Part shown: piece after piece, positions 24,809 to 33,800 of the stretch
Layout: every line of letters begins with the position of its first letter
How positions within the stretch are numbered: the stretch's first letter is position 1
NCBI GenBank assembly: GCA_964457925.1
Contig: CAYWGH010000016.1
Coordinates: 62,001 to 126,000, forward strand
Length of the DNA stretch: 64,000 nt
Source: Coneutiohabitans sp964457925
GTDB taxonomy: Bacteria > Zhuqueibacterota > Zhuqueibacteria > Zhuqueibacterales > Zhuqueibacteraceae
Direction: 5' to 3'
The notes under the pieces: generated by a model
The model's input: only the letters and a program-made list of their open reading frames with translations
Database searches by the model: none
Told to the model about the DNA's origin: nothing
Made by a program: the position numbers and the translations under genes

Positions 24809-27085
24809 TTACATTCGTTCAATCTCCCGCAGCAACCAACGCAACTCACTCGCCTCCATTGCCGTGGTAATACCCGTATTTAGCGTTGCCCGCGCCTCTT
24901 CCACCCGGCCAAGCTCTAGATAAAATCTTGCCAGCAAAATGTAACCCGAGCTCTCATGCGGGCGCAAGCGGATCGCCTTATGGTATGCCGCCAGCGCAAG
25001 TTCCGCGTTGCGTTGCTGTGCGTAAGCCGTGCCGAGATTGGCAAGCGCCATCACGTTAGTGGAATCCAATTTTACGGCATTTTGGAAGGCAGCAATGGCA
25101 TTGTGGAGGTCGCCGCGATTGCCATACGCATTGCCTTGATTCACGTAGATGAACGGGTCATCCGGCTTGATCGCAAGCGCCATCTGAAACACTGCGAGCG
25201 CATTTGTAAAATCGCCCCGGCCGCTGAATTGGGCGCCGAGATAATCCAGCGCCAAGGCCCATCGGCTGCGCACCGCATGTTCGTTCTCGCCCAAGTTTTG
25301 CAATGTATGAATCAAAAATGATCGCACCTCCGCGTCTTTGCCGAAACTGTAGTGCAAACTCACCAAACCCAGCGCCTTTAAATCGAAATCAGGCGATTGC
25401 GCGAAGGCCTTAAGGCGCTGAACAACCATCGTGTCTGCCGTTGCCATGTTCGGGCGCAGAAAATTTTTGAGAAAATAACTCAACGCCGCCATCTGCGCCA
25501 TGGCATGATTTGCCTCCGGCTGCAATAGCATTTGTGCAGCCGTTTTAAAATCGGTATTGGAATCGATTTTCAGCAATCCTTGCACGATACTTTTGTGGGG
25601 TTTGAGCTCCCCATACCATGTTTTGATTTGTGTTTCCAATACCGCAACACTTTTGCCGGGATGGCATAGTTGGCAGGCATTCTCAATGCCGAGTTGCGCA
25701 TCGAATGCCGGGCGCGGAATGGGAATGGAATGATCGGAACGTGCAAAACGAATGTTGTCGCCGATGCCGCGATGCTGCAAATAAGGCATGTGGCAGGAGA
25801 TGCATAAACTTCCCGCTGAGTTCTTTTGGTGCTTGGTGTGCTGTTCCAGCAGCTCGCGCTTGCTGGCATGGCAACCCAGGCATTGCTCATTATCAAGCCG
25901 ACCCGGCAAGCGCCGGCCGTTGACCTCGCGATAATGTTGCGCATGCGGATCATGGCAATCAACGCACGTCATCGATCCATTAAGATAGCAATCGCTGTAA
26001 CGATGATTGTCTTGATACGCAAAATTGCGCACACGGCCATCGGCGAGATAGGGTCCTTCCGCCAGCAGCGGCAGTTTCAGGGAATAATAGTCTTCCAGCC
26101 TTCTTCCCGGCAAATAGCCCGCACGAATCGGATCTTTTACAGCGTGGCATTGAAAGCAAATTTGCAGCGATTCATCCTTGCTCAATGTCGATAATGATGT
26201 CATGCCAATATTTTCAGTCTCGAAAATTTTTCCGGAATGCGCCAGTTCCACATGTTGCCTGCCCGGCCCGTGGCAAGATTCACAATTGATCGCAAGGCTT
26301 TGGTAGCGCGTCACAAACCGCATTTGCTTCGCATCATAAGCCGCTTCGATTTGGCTGCCATGACAGTTTTGGCAATTTGAAAGGCTTGTTTCCGTGCCCA
26401 GTATTCTATTGGGCGGCCATTCACTCAAGTCTGTGAGAGCCAAATCCGGGCTTACCGGAACCCAGTGTTGATCACTCCGCCTTTGGGCAAACCAGCGTTG
26501 TTCATGTTTGCTGAAATCGAAGGGCAGGAAACGTATTGTGCCATCAGGAAACTTGGCAAAGTAACTTTGTGTGCCGCCGCCCTGCATGTGCCCACCGCCG
26601 ACTACGGCCGCAACGGTGAAAACGAGCGGTGGGGCGCCCTCTTGTTTCACGGTGAACGTGAAGCCTTGTTTGTCATCATATGCGGGTATCACGGTGGCAT
26701 CTTTGAATTGTATGGACTTGCCATTAAACGGGCCGATCACCATCTGCGGCGCTGCCGGGCCGCCTGCGCGCGCGTGTGTCGAAGATCGCCAAGCTTCATA
26801 TTCATCCGCATGGCACTCGGCGCAAGTTTGCGCGCCAACGAAATCTGTGAAGGAAACCTCTGCGCTTGCTTTGAAGTCCGCCGCCGCAGGAAATTCCGTA
26901 ATATTTAAAGCTGTTTGTTTTTTTGAAAGGGAAGATAAGAAGTAAAAGACAACAAAGAGGAGTAGAAGTAAACCCGCAACAAGGATAAAAATTTTTTTGC
27001 GCCGCCCATGCGGTTGAACGCGTTTCGCCGGTGCAGGAAACGAAGAGGCCTGCCCAGCGTGTTTGTTTTTTTTCTTTTTGCTCAT
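24809..27085 (-). CDS. Membrane-anchored octaheme cytochrome c with TPR domain
   Basis: A 758-residue protein starting at the ATG at 27085 (MSKKKKNK); the longer open frame upstream only mirrors the neighbouring helicase gene. A Lys-rich N-terminus precedes one transmembrane helix (about 31-49), so the rest is periplasmic. Eight CxxCH heme sites are present in order: CAECH, CQNCH, CESCH, CFQCH, CVDCH, CLGCH, CISCH and CQLCH, between about residues 85 and 480. The region resembles cytochrome c554-type multiheme proteins. The C-terminal ~170 residues are TPR repeats (ALAVFQMALAIKPDDPFIYVNQGNAYGNRGD). Likely role: periplasmic electron transfer within a larger complex. No partner redox gene lies adjacent; the helicase gene is divergent. 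Confidence 0.88.
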   Translation of the reverse strand: MSKKKKNKHAGQASSFPAPAKRVQPHGRRKKIFILVAGLLLLLFVVFYFLSSLSKKQTALNITEFPAAADFKASAEVSFTDFVGAQTCAECHADEYEAWRSSTHARAGGPAAPQMVIGPFNGKSIQFKDATVIPAYDDKQGFTFTVKQEGAPPLVFTVAAVVGGGHMQGGGTQSYFAKFPDGTIRFLPFDFSKHEQRWFAQRRSDQHWVPVSPDLALTDLSEWPPNRILGTETSLSNCQNCHGSQIEAAYDAKQMRFVTRYQSLAINCESCHGPGRQHVELAHSGKIFETENIGMTSLSTLSKDESLQICFQCHAVKDPIRAGYLPGRRLEDYYSLKLPLLAEGPYLADGRVRNFAYQDNHRYSDCYLNGSMTCVDCHDPHAQHYREVNGRRLPGRLDNEQCLGCHASKRELLEQHTKHQKNSAGSLCISCHMPYLQHRGIGDNIRFARSDHSIPIPRPAFDAQLGIENACQLCHPGKSVAVLETQIKTWYGELKPHKSIVQGLLKIDSNTDFKTAAQMLLQPEANHAMAQMAALSYFLKNFLRPNMATADTMVVQRLKAFAQSPDFDLKALGLVSLHYSFGKDAEVRSFLIHTLQNLGENEHAVRSRWALALDYLGAQFSGRGDFTNALAVFQMALAIKPDDPFIYVNQGNAYGNRGDLHNAIAAFQNAVKLDSTNVMALANLGTAYAQQRNAELALAAYHKAIRLRPHESSGYILLARFYLELGRVEEARATLNTGITTAMEASELRWLLREIERM

Positions 27086-27239
27086 GCCCGTTAATTGCCT
27101 CTGGAGATTGAACCGATACCGAATTCGAATCAAACGCAACATAACTTTCGATTCATACGTTTTCAAGCAAATTTTTGCCATCTTTTCCCTTGCGACTTTG
27201 CCCGCCTTTTTGTAGCATGCCGAGCTGTCAAAACTGGTC

Positions 27240-27260
27240 CGCCACGGCCATGCCGTGGCG
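27240..27260. other. Perfect hairpin upstream of the PHP/helicase gene
   Basis: CGCCACGGC (27240-27248) and GCCGTGGCG (27252-27260) are perfect 9-bp arms around CAT, followed by TTTCTT. A second small hairpin, GAAGCG/CGCTTC, lies at 27276-27290. Both sit in the divergent gap between the cytochrome start (27085) and the helicase start (27347). Terminator or leader roles are both possible. Confidence 0.4.
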
Positions 27261-27346
27261 TTTCTTCTGAGGCCTGAAGCGCTGCGCTTCGGCTGGGCCG
27301 AAGTGGAAAGCGTTTTGGGACCGATCAGAGCCTTGAGAAACAATTC

Positions 27347-30300
27347 ATGAAATTCTACGCCGACCTCCATCTGCACTCTCACTATTCCCGGGCCACGAGT
27401 AAACAGCTCAATCTTGAACATCTCAACCAGTGGGCGCAACTCAAAGGCCTCACCGTAGTCGGCACCGGAGATTTTGTGCATCCGGGCTGGTTGAATGAAT
27501 TGCGGGAAAAACTCGAGCCCGCCGAGCCTGGCCTGTTTCGCCTGAAAAAAGAATATCAAAGCAAAACGCAAACGGAGGTGCCCAAAGCCTGCGCCGGGGA
27601 AGTGCGTTTTATGCTCACCGCTGAGATTTCCAACATCTATAAACGCCTCGACAAAGTCCGCAAAATTCACAATATCGTTTTTGCGCCGAGTTTCGAGGCG
27701 GCGTTGAAAATTCAGGCCAAGCTTGAAACCATCGGCAATATCCGCTCTGATGGCCGTCCGATACTCGGTTTGGATTCGCGCGATCTTCTCGAAATCGTGC
27801 TGCACTCGGATCCGCTGGCGTTCTTGATTCCCGCGCATATCTGGACGCCCTGGTTTGCTGTGCTGGGTTCCAAAGGCGGTTTCGATTCCATTGATGATTG
27901 CTTCGCCGATCTCACGCCGCATATTTTCGCGGTCGAGACCGGACTTTCCTCCGATCCGACAATGAACTGGCGCCTGAAACAACTGGATCGCTTTGTGCTG
28001 GTTTCAAATTCGGATGCGCATTCGCCGCCGAAACTCGCCCGTGAGGCTAATTTGCTCGAAACCGAGCTTTCCTATCCTGCGATGTATCGCGCCTGGAAAG
28101 ATCATGATGACAAGGGTTTTCTCGGCACAATTGAGTTTTTTCCGGAAGAAGGCAAATATCATTACGATGGGCACCGCGCCTGCCGCATGCGTTTGCATCC
28201 GCGCGAAACTGCGCAACAGCAAGGCAATTGTCCGGTTTGTGGCAAACCTGTAACGGTCGGCGTTATGGCGCGCGTGGAAGCATTGGCAGACCGGCCCGAG
28301 GGCGAAAAGCCGCCGCGCTGGCGGCCCTATACCAATCTCATTCCGCTGCCCGAAGTCATTGCCGAAGCGCACGGCAGGAAAGCCGGAACCAGGGGCGTTG
28401 ATGAAATCTTTATGCGCATGCTCAAACAGCTCGGCAACGAGCTTCATATTTTGCAGGAGGCGCCGCTCGAGGATATTGCGAAATATGCGGGTCCGGTGGT
28501 TGCTGAAGGCATTCGCCGTGTGCGCTGCAGCGAAGTTAAAATTGCCGCCGGGTATGATGGCGAATATGGCACAATTCATCTTTTCACGCCGGAAGAACGC
28601 AAGGATTTTCTGCGGCAGACCAGCCTCGTGGAGACAGAGTTGGAATCGCCGCTGACGGAATCGGAAGAATCGAAAAATGGCGCAGCCGCGAAGGGCCAAA
28701 GGAAAAATCAAACCGATCCGCGCGAAATCAATCGGCGAGAAACCAAATCCAATACCAGGGCGTTTGCCGGTGATCTCAACCCGTCGCAGCGCAGAGCCGT
28801 GTTGCACGAACGCGGCCATTTGATCATCATTGCCGGTCCGGGCACCGGAAAAACGCATACGCTGGTGCATCGCATCATTCATTTGGTGCAGGCCGGCGAA
28901 CGGCCGGAGAGCATGCTTGCCATCACCTTCACCAATAAAGCCGCGGAAGAAATGCGTCAGCGCTTGCACGATCGCCTGCACGAAGCAGCCAGCCGCATTG
29001 ATGCCGGAACGTTTCATGCGTTTTGCCTTGCTTTGTTGCGCCGGCACGGCGGCGAGCAGGCGGATTTTGAGATTATCCATGATGCGCAGAAAAAAGAAAT
29101 GGTGAAGGACTTGTGGCCGGAGGCGACCGCCGCAGAGCGATCAGCCTGGGTGGAAGACATATCGTATCAGAAAGCAGTTTTATCTGCGTTTGAATCAGAA
29201 GAACTTGCTGCCAAACGGCAACGTTACGACGAGGCGTTACGCCGGCAAAAACTTTGGGATTTCGATGATTTATTGTTGCAGACGATCCATTTGCTGGAAA
29301 GTGATGCCACGATCCTCCAGGGATTGCACCAGCGCTATACTTGGATTTTTGTTGATGAGTATCAAGATCTCAATCCAGCGCAACATTGTTTGCTGAAACT
29401 CTTAATGCACAGTAAAGCCAGTCTTACCGTTATTGGAGATCCCAATCAAGCGATTTACGGCTTTCGCGGCTCCGAAGTGAGTTACTTCAACCGTTTTGCG
29501 GAAGATTTCCCCGGAGCAGTGACCATGCGCCTGGAAGAAAATTATCGCTCCGGTGCGAATATTCTTTCGGCCTCCGGCCAGGTCATTGCCGCGGGCAAAC
29601 AAAGTGCGGCGTTGCCGCTTTTACCTGCTTTGCTGCTCGATGGAAATGTTACGATTTATGCCGCGCCTACAGAGCATGCCGAGGCCGAATACATCGTTCA
29701 TCAAATTGAAAAATTGGTGGGCGGCACCAGCATGTTCTCGCAAGATTCGGGACGGGTGGAGCACGAGCGCGAGGGGACGTTCAGCTTTGGCGATTTTGCC
29801 ATATTGTATCGCTTGAATGCGATGCGTGGGCCGCTGGAGGAGGCGCTGCAACGTTCCGGCATGCCATATCAAATTTCGAGTGAAACCCCCTTGGCGCAGC
29901 GCGATGGCGTTCCGGAACTGCTGGCGCTGATTCGCCTGGCCGCGGGTTTGCGCGCCGATCCACGAAATTTAGCGGATTACTTGATGCTGGTAACGCCCGG
30001 CTTCGGTGAAAGCGCGGGTAAGAATGCTGCCAGCTTCTTTGCGACATCGCCCCGGTTTCGCGCCAACGCCCTGTTGCAGTTTATCGAACAGCAAAATTTC
30101 CCGGCAAAACCGCGTGAAGCGCTGCAACGAACCTTTGCTGCGATGGAGGTTTTCGAAAGGAACTTGAGTGAACGCGGGCTGGCGCGCGCGCTCGAGAATT
30201 TATTGGCAAATGATCAAATTCGAGCAACCGTTGCACCGGAGCGAAAATGCTGGGAGAATTGGGGCAGAGTCGTGAATCTCTCGCGCTGGCATGACTCCCC

Positions 30301-30703
30301 GCGCGCCTTGCTCGATGCGCTGGCATTGCAGAACGAAGCGGACCAAATCGATGCGCGCGCTGAAAAAATTTCGGCGATGACGCTGCACGCGGCCAAAGGA
30401 TTGGAATTTCCCGTGGTTTTTATCGCCGGTTGTGAAGAAGGTCTGGCGCCAATGCAATTGGAAAATTTGCAGGGCGATCTTGCGGAAGAGCGCCGTTTGT
30501 TTTATGTTGGCATGACGCGCGCAAAAGAACGGCTTTATCTCGTTCGCGCCGCGCGGCGCATGTTGTTCGGCAAGACCCGGCAGCATCCGGCCTCGCATTT
30601 TTTGGCGGATATCGAAGAACAGCTCAAAGCTTATGAACATTGGCAGGCAAAGCCCCAAAAGAGTGTTGCTAAAGTAGCGGACCAACAACTTAAACTATTT
30701 TAA
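27347..30703 (+). CDS. EndoQ-like PHP endonuclease fused to UvrD/Rep-type helicase
   Basis: An 1118-residue two-part protein. Residues 1 to about 410 match the EndoQ-type PHP nuclease (nicks DNA 5' of deaminated bases in characterised members): metal ligands in DLHLHSHYS (His8, His10, His12), LTAEIS, HIWTPWF, VSNSDAHSP and a zinc-finger-like CPVCGK. A charged linker (about 425-465) follows. Residues about 470-1118 are an SF1A helicase: DLNPSQRRAV (Q motif), Walker A GPGTGKT (about 498), DEYQD (about 668), GDPNQAIYGFRGS, TLHAAKGLEFPVVF and VGMTRAKERLYLV. All the major helicase motifs look intact. Role: probable repair of deaminated bases with coupled nicking and unwinding. The fused arrangement is visible; the coupled function is inference. 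A small coiled-coil gene follows within 20 bases. Confidence 0.9.
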   Translation: MKFYADLHLHSHYSRATSKQLNLEHLNQWAQLKGLTVVGTGDFVHPGWLNELREKLEPAEPGLFRLKKEYQSKTQTEVPKACAGEVRFMLTAEISNIYKRLDKVRKIHNIVFAPSFEAALKIQAKLETIGNIRSDGRPILGLDSRDLLEIVLHSDPLAFLIPAHIWTPWFAVLGSKGGFDSIDDCFADLTPHIFAVETGLSSDPTMNWRLKQLDRFVLVSNSDAHSPPKLAREANLLETELSYPAMYRAWKDHDDKGFLGTIEFFPEEGKYHYDGHRACRMRLHPRETAQQQGNCPVCGKPVTVGVMARVEALADRPEGEKPPRWRPYTNLIPLPEVIAEAHGRKAGTRGVDEIFMRMLKQLGNELHILQEAPLEDIAKYAGPVVAEGIRRVRCSEVKIAAGYDGEYGTIHLFTPEERKDFLRQTSLVETELESPLTESEESKNGAAAKGQRKNQTDPREINRRETKSNTRAFAGDLNPSQRRAVLHERGHLIIIAGPGTGKTHTLVHRIIHLVQAGERPESMLAITFTNKAAEEMRQRLHDRLHEAASRIDAGTFHAFCLALLRRHGGEQADFEIIHDAQKKEMVKDLWPEATAAERSAWVEDISYQKAVLSAFESEELAAKRQRYDEALRRQKLWDFDDLLLQTIHLLESDATILQGLHQRYTWIFVDEYQDLNPAQHCLLKLLMHSKASLTVIGDPNQAIYGFRGSEVSYFNRFAEDFPGAVTMRLEENYRSGANILSASGQVIAAGKQSAALPLLPALLLDGNVTIYAAPTEHAEAEYIVHQIEKLVGGTSMFSQDSGRVEHEREGTFSFGDFAILYRLNAMRGPLEEALQRSGMPYQISSETPLAQRDGVPELLALIRLAAGLRADPRNLADYLMLVTPGFGESAGKNAASFFATSPRFRANALLQFIEQQNFPAKPREALQRTFAAMEVFERNLSERGLARALENLLANDQIRATVAPERKCWENWGRVVNLSRWHDSPRALLDALALQNEADQIDARAEKISAMTLHAAKGLEFPVVFIAGCEEGLAPMQLENLQGDLAEERRLFYVGMTRAKERLYLVRAARRMLFGKTRQHPASHFLADIEEQLKAYEHWQAKPQKSVAKVADQQLKLF

Positions 30704-30719
30704 ACCATGGGAGGAAGAT

Positions 30720-31226
30720 ATGCCGGGCAAACCCAAAAAGAAAACGCCGGCGCGCCAATCGGCGACGAATTTGATCATTCAAAAAATTGATCAGCTTCGC
30801 AGCGACATGGAAGCCGGATTCAAGCAAACCAACGAGCAACTTCGCGCTGAAATGCAAACCGGAAACGATCAGCTCCACGCTGAAATGCAAACCGGTTTCA
30901 AGGAAGTCAATACGAGGATTGAGAATGTCGAGGCAAAACTCACAAGTCTTGACGAATACACCAGGTCCAACATTCTTGCTTTTGGAAGAACGATCAACGA
31001 GATTACCGGCGAAATATCCAAAATGATTGGTCATGCAGGAAAGCGGGCGCAAAATGCTTTGAAAGAAGTTCAGGCTGAAACAAACAGTAAAGTTTTGGCG
31101 CAGGGCGAAAAAATTGGCCGTTTGGAATCCACGATCGATCTCGTGAACGTTGACTTGGCTCAGTTGCGCCAGGATCATGATCGCTTGGAACAGCGCGTCG
31201 AGACCTTGGAAGCAAAACCGGATTGA
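30720..31226 (+). CDS. Coiled-coil protein, unknown function
   Basis: A 168-residue, highly charged, helix-only protein. After a basic N-terminus (KPKKKTPARQS), nearly the whole chain is heptad-like coiled coil. Residues about 36-62 contain a tandem duplication in which the DNA string GCTGAAATGCAAACCGG occurs twice (AEMQTG repeats). No family is recognised; it has the look of small bacterial scaffold or tether proteins. GGGAGGAAG lies just before the ATG, 16 bases after the helicase stop, so it is likely co-transcribed with the helicase. The second, also coiled-coil-forming, small gene follows. Confidence 0.65.
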   Translation: MPGKPKKKTPARQSATNLIIQKIDQLRSDMEAGFKQTNEQLRAEMQTGNDQLHAEMQTGFKEVNTRIENVEAKLTSLDEYTRSNILAFGRTINEITGEISKMIGHAGKRAQNALKEVQAETNSKVLAQGEKIGRLESTIDLVNVDLAQLRQDHDRLEQRVETLEAKPD

Positions 31227-31286
31227 AGCTGGCGGCAAGTTTTACATATTCAAAATTAAACTCTGGGTCTTGAAGGAGGAGGCGCC

Positions 31287-31586
31287 ATGTCAGGCGATAC
31301 ACAAAAACCAAAGTCGCGCGCAAATATCTCTCATGCGCGAGTTGTTGAGCTTCTCGCACAGCTTGAAGAAAAGTTTTTGCAGGATATCAAGAATATCAGC
31401 GTCCGACTGGAACAGCTCGAAGCGATGCTGAGTTCGCCGTGTATTCCCGCCCATTTGGACGTTTCCCAGGCGCTGACGGAATTCAATAAACGGCGCGAAA
31501 TGGCCCCATTGGAGGAGCAATTCTTTAATCCGGAGTTTCTCAGTGAGGAAGACAGAGAATTAAAGCGCAATTTTTTGGAAATATAA
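31287..31586 (+). CDS. Small hypothetical helical protein
   Basis: A 99-residue protein with a Ser/Lys-rich start, an amphipathic helical stretch (HARVVELLAQLEEKFLQDIKNI...LEQLEAML) and an acidic C-terminus (FLSEEDRELKRNFLEI). No family is recognised. AAGGAGG lies eleven bases before the ATG. Spacing to the upstream coiled-coil gene is 60 bases on the same strand. The composition and Shine-Dalgarno sequence support a real gene. Confidence 0.55.
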   Translation: MSGDTQKPKSRANISHARVVELLAQLEEKFLQDIKNISVRLEQLEAMLSSPCIPAHLDVSQALTEFNKRREMAPLEEQFFNPEFLSEEDRELKRNFLEI

Positions 31587-31693
31587 TTGGCAGGGCCAGG
31601 TGGAATGGGAGGAGGCTCGCCATCAAATGCGCATGCGGAGGATTAAAAAGATCCAACAAACTTGGTTTGAAAGCAAGGACTGATTTGCCCGCA

Positions 31694-32110
31694 ATGAAGA
31701 ACGCCGCTTCACTAACCTCCGATACCGCGCGCGAAATGCGCCTTGACAAATGGCTGAAGGCGGCGCGCATCTTTCGCAGCCGCGAGGAAGCGTCGCGGGA
31801 GTGTGAACTCGGGCGCATCAAGGTGAACGATCTTGTCGCAAAAGCCTCCAAATCCGTGAAACCCGGCGATGTTTTGATTGTGAAAGTTGCGCATCACTAC
31901 CGCACACTCGAAATCAAGGAAATTCCCACGCGCGGGTTGTCTGCGAAGGATGCGAAGCTCATCTATCACGAAACCACGCCCGAACTGCCGCCTGAAACCA
32001 AGGAGCTTATGAAACTCATGTCAGAGTCCGCGCGACGTTTGCCTGCACCGCAAAAAGGCCGTCCCACCAAAAAATCACGCCGTGAAATTGAGCGCTGGCG
32101 GGGACGATGA
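31694..32110 (+). CDS. hslR: S4-domain RNA-binding protein, Hsp15-like
   Basis: A 138-residue protein. The S4 RNA-binding domain (about residues 14-75) is clear: MRLDKWLKAARIFRSREEASRECELGRIKVND...KPGDVLIV. This matches the Hsp15 family, which binds stalled 50S subunits carrying nascent chains in Escherichia coli. The basic C-terminal tail (QKGRPTKKSRREIERWRGR) is typical of the family. I start at ATG 31694; an open frame runs nine codons upstream. It overlaps the open frame of the following lnt by four bases if lnt's upstream ATG is used, though the preferred lnt start is 32176. The symbol rests on family resemblance. Confidence 0.82.
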   Translation: MKNAASLTSDTAREMRLDKWLKAARIFRSREEASRECELGRIKVNDLVAKASKSVKPGDVLIVKVAHHYRTLEIKEIPTRGLSAKDAKLIYHETTPELPPETKELMKLMSESARRLPAPQKGRPTKKSRREIERWRGR

Positions 32111-32175
32111 CAATGCGGCCACGTTCCTCGGCAATGGCGACTCAACTTCATTTTGCGACGCCACAATCTCCTGTA

Positions 32176-33753
32176 ATGAAACGTCTCAAAATCCTCGCGG
32201 CAGTGATCGGCGGGTGCCTCGGTTTCCTTTCTTATCCCGCGATCAACTGGACGATCCTCGTTGCGTTCGCCTATATCCCTTATTTCTGGCTGCTCAATCA
32301 TTGCTCGGGCGTCAAAGAGACGTTGAAATACACCTGGCTGTTTTCGTTCGTGATGACGCTCGGCGGTTTTTTCTGGATTGCGCACACGGCCATGGTTTTT
32401 GGGGGATTGCCGTGGTGGCTGGCTGTGCCCGTCGTTTTGCTTTACGCTTCGGTGGGCAGCATCAACCTTGCTGTTGCCGGCGGCATCGTTGCCTTCGGCC
32501 GCAAGTTCCTTTCGATGAAATGGCAGGCGCTTTGGGTGACTGCTATTTTCGTCATTGTCGAAAGCTTCTTTCCGAAATTGTTTTATTGGTATGCCGGCAA
32601 TGCCATCTATCAAGTCATTCCGTTGATCCAAATTGCGGATTTGGGCGGGCCGATATTGCTGACGACTCAGATTCTGTGGGTGAATTATGCGATCTATGCG
32701 CTCATCGAGCCGTGGCTGCAAAAGCGAGTGACCCAAAATATTCAAGCAATTTTCAACAGCTCTGAAAAAATCGTAACCATCGGATTGGGCATCGCCATCC
32801 TGGTTTTCAGTTTTGCGTATGGCGCGCTGCGCGTGCAGCAGGTCGAACAACACATGCAGGAGGCGGTGCGCAAGAATGTCGGCGTCGTGCAGGGGAATCT
32901 TGGCAATTTCGAACGACTCCAAGCGCAATATGGCGATGCGGCGACGGTTGATAAATTCTTCGAAGTACATCGCGATTTGACGCTGCGGCTTTTTGATAGT
33001 CAGCAAGAGAAGCTTGATTTGGTGTTGTGGCCGGAAGGGGGATATCCATATCCTTTTCCGGAATTTCATCCCACCCACCAAGAGTTGGCAAATCTTGCCG
33101 AGAAAGTCGGCGCACCAATCGTCACCGGCGGATATGTGCGCGAGCGCAAGCCGGAATACAAAATCTACAATTCGATGAGCCTGACCGCGCCCGGCAAAAT
33201 TGAGCCGGCGGCGATTTATAAAAAACACATTCTGCTCGCGTTCGGCGAATACATGCCGTTCTCGGATATTTTCCCCTCGCTCAAAAATTTAATTCCGGCG
33301 ATCTCGAGTTTTGGCGCAGGCCCGGGACCGGAAATCATGGCCTATGGCGATTTCAAAGCCGCGCCGTTGATTTGCTATGAAGCGCTTTCGCCGCATTACA
33401 TGCGGGTTTACGATCAACAAAACGCCAACATCATTTTGAATGTTACGAACGACAGTTGGTACAGCCAATATCAAGAGCCGGAGCAGCATTTGGCGCTGTC
33501 GCAATTGCGCTGCGTCGAGGCGCGCATGGCGCAAGTGCGCAGCACGAATACCGGCATTTCGGCGGTGATTTTGCCGACCGGTGAAATCACGAATCGAACG
33601 ACTTTTGATGAAGCGGCGTTCTTTGCTGCCAAAGTTCCACTGATGGAAATGCCGCCGACGGTTTACGCGCGGCTTGGGGATTGGTGGGCGGGAATGATGG
33701 GGATGGTTATACTGGGAGTGATTGCGGCACGTTTGATGTCACAACGAAAATAA
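32176..33753 (+). CDS. lnt: Apolipoprotein N-acyltransferase
   Basis: A 525-residue inner-membrane enzyme that adds the third acyl chain to the N-terminal Cys of lipoproteins, using phospholipid as donor. About six hydrophobic segments fill residues 1-215. The nitrilase-like domain follows with the catalytic triad visible: Glu287 (LWPEGGYPYP), Lys350 (IYKKHILLAFGEYMPF) and Cys400 (PLICYEALSP). A final hydrophobic helix (about 500-520) closes the protein. The ATG at 32176 (MKRLKILAAVIGG) is preferred because it immediately precedes the first membrane segment; an ATG 23 codons earlier is possible. Its presence suits a window rich in lipoproteins. A bidirectional terminator follows. Confidence 0.92.
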   Translation: MKRLKILAAVIGGCLGFLSYPAINWTILVAFAYIPYFWLLNHCSGVKETLKYTWLFSFVMTLGGFFWIAHTAMVFGGLPWWLAVPVVLLYASVGSINLAVAGGIVAFGRKFLSMKWQALWVTAIFVIVESFFPKLFYWYAGNAIYQVIPLIQIADLGGPILLTTQILWVNYAIYALIEPWLQKRVTQNIQAIFNSSEKIVTIGLGIAILVFSFAYGALRVQQVEQHMQEAVRKNVGVVQGNLGNFERLQAQYGDAATVDKFFEVHRDLTLRLFDSQQEKLDLVLWPEGGYPYPFPEFHPTHQELANLAEKVGAPIVTGGYVRERKPEYKIYNSMSLTAPGKIEPAAIYKKHILLAFGEYMPFSDIFPSLKNLIPAISSFGAGPGPEIMAYGDFKAAPLICYEALSPHYMRVYDQQNANIILNVTNDSWYSQYQEPEQHLALSQLRCVEARMAQVRSTNTGISAVILPTGEITNRTTFDEAAFFAAKVPLMEMPPTVYARLGDWWAGMMGMVILGVIAARLMSQRK

Positions 33754-33781
33754 AAAGGTATTCGAGGTTTCGAATACCTTT
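33752..33781. terminator. Bidirectional terminator between lnt and the convergent gene
   Basis: AAAGGTATTCG (33754-33764) pairs with CGAATACCTTT (33771-33781) around a six-base loop. On the minus strand the stem is followed by TTATTTTCG, which suits termination of the 33801-34436 gene; on the plus strand it directly follows the lnt stop codon. Confidence 0.65.
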
Positions 33782-33800
33782 GCGATTTCGACACATCGAT

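Noticed and set aside
27086..27982. Upstream extension of the cytochrome reading frame
   Set aside because: The extra ~300 codons lie antisense to the N-terminal half of the PHP-helicase gene and have no protein character; the ATG at 27085 directly precedes a Lys-rich tail and membrane helix.
28004..29080. Antisense reading frame opposite the PHP-helicase gene
   Set aside because: It shows no recognisable motifs and overlaps well-supported motifs on the plus strand.
31966..33228. Long antisense reading frame opposite the Hsp15-like and lnt genes
   Set aside because: Its composition is Arg/His-rich and it mirrors two genes with clear family motifs on the other strand.
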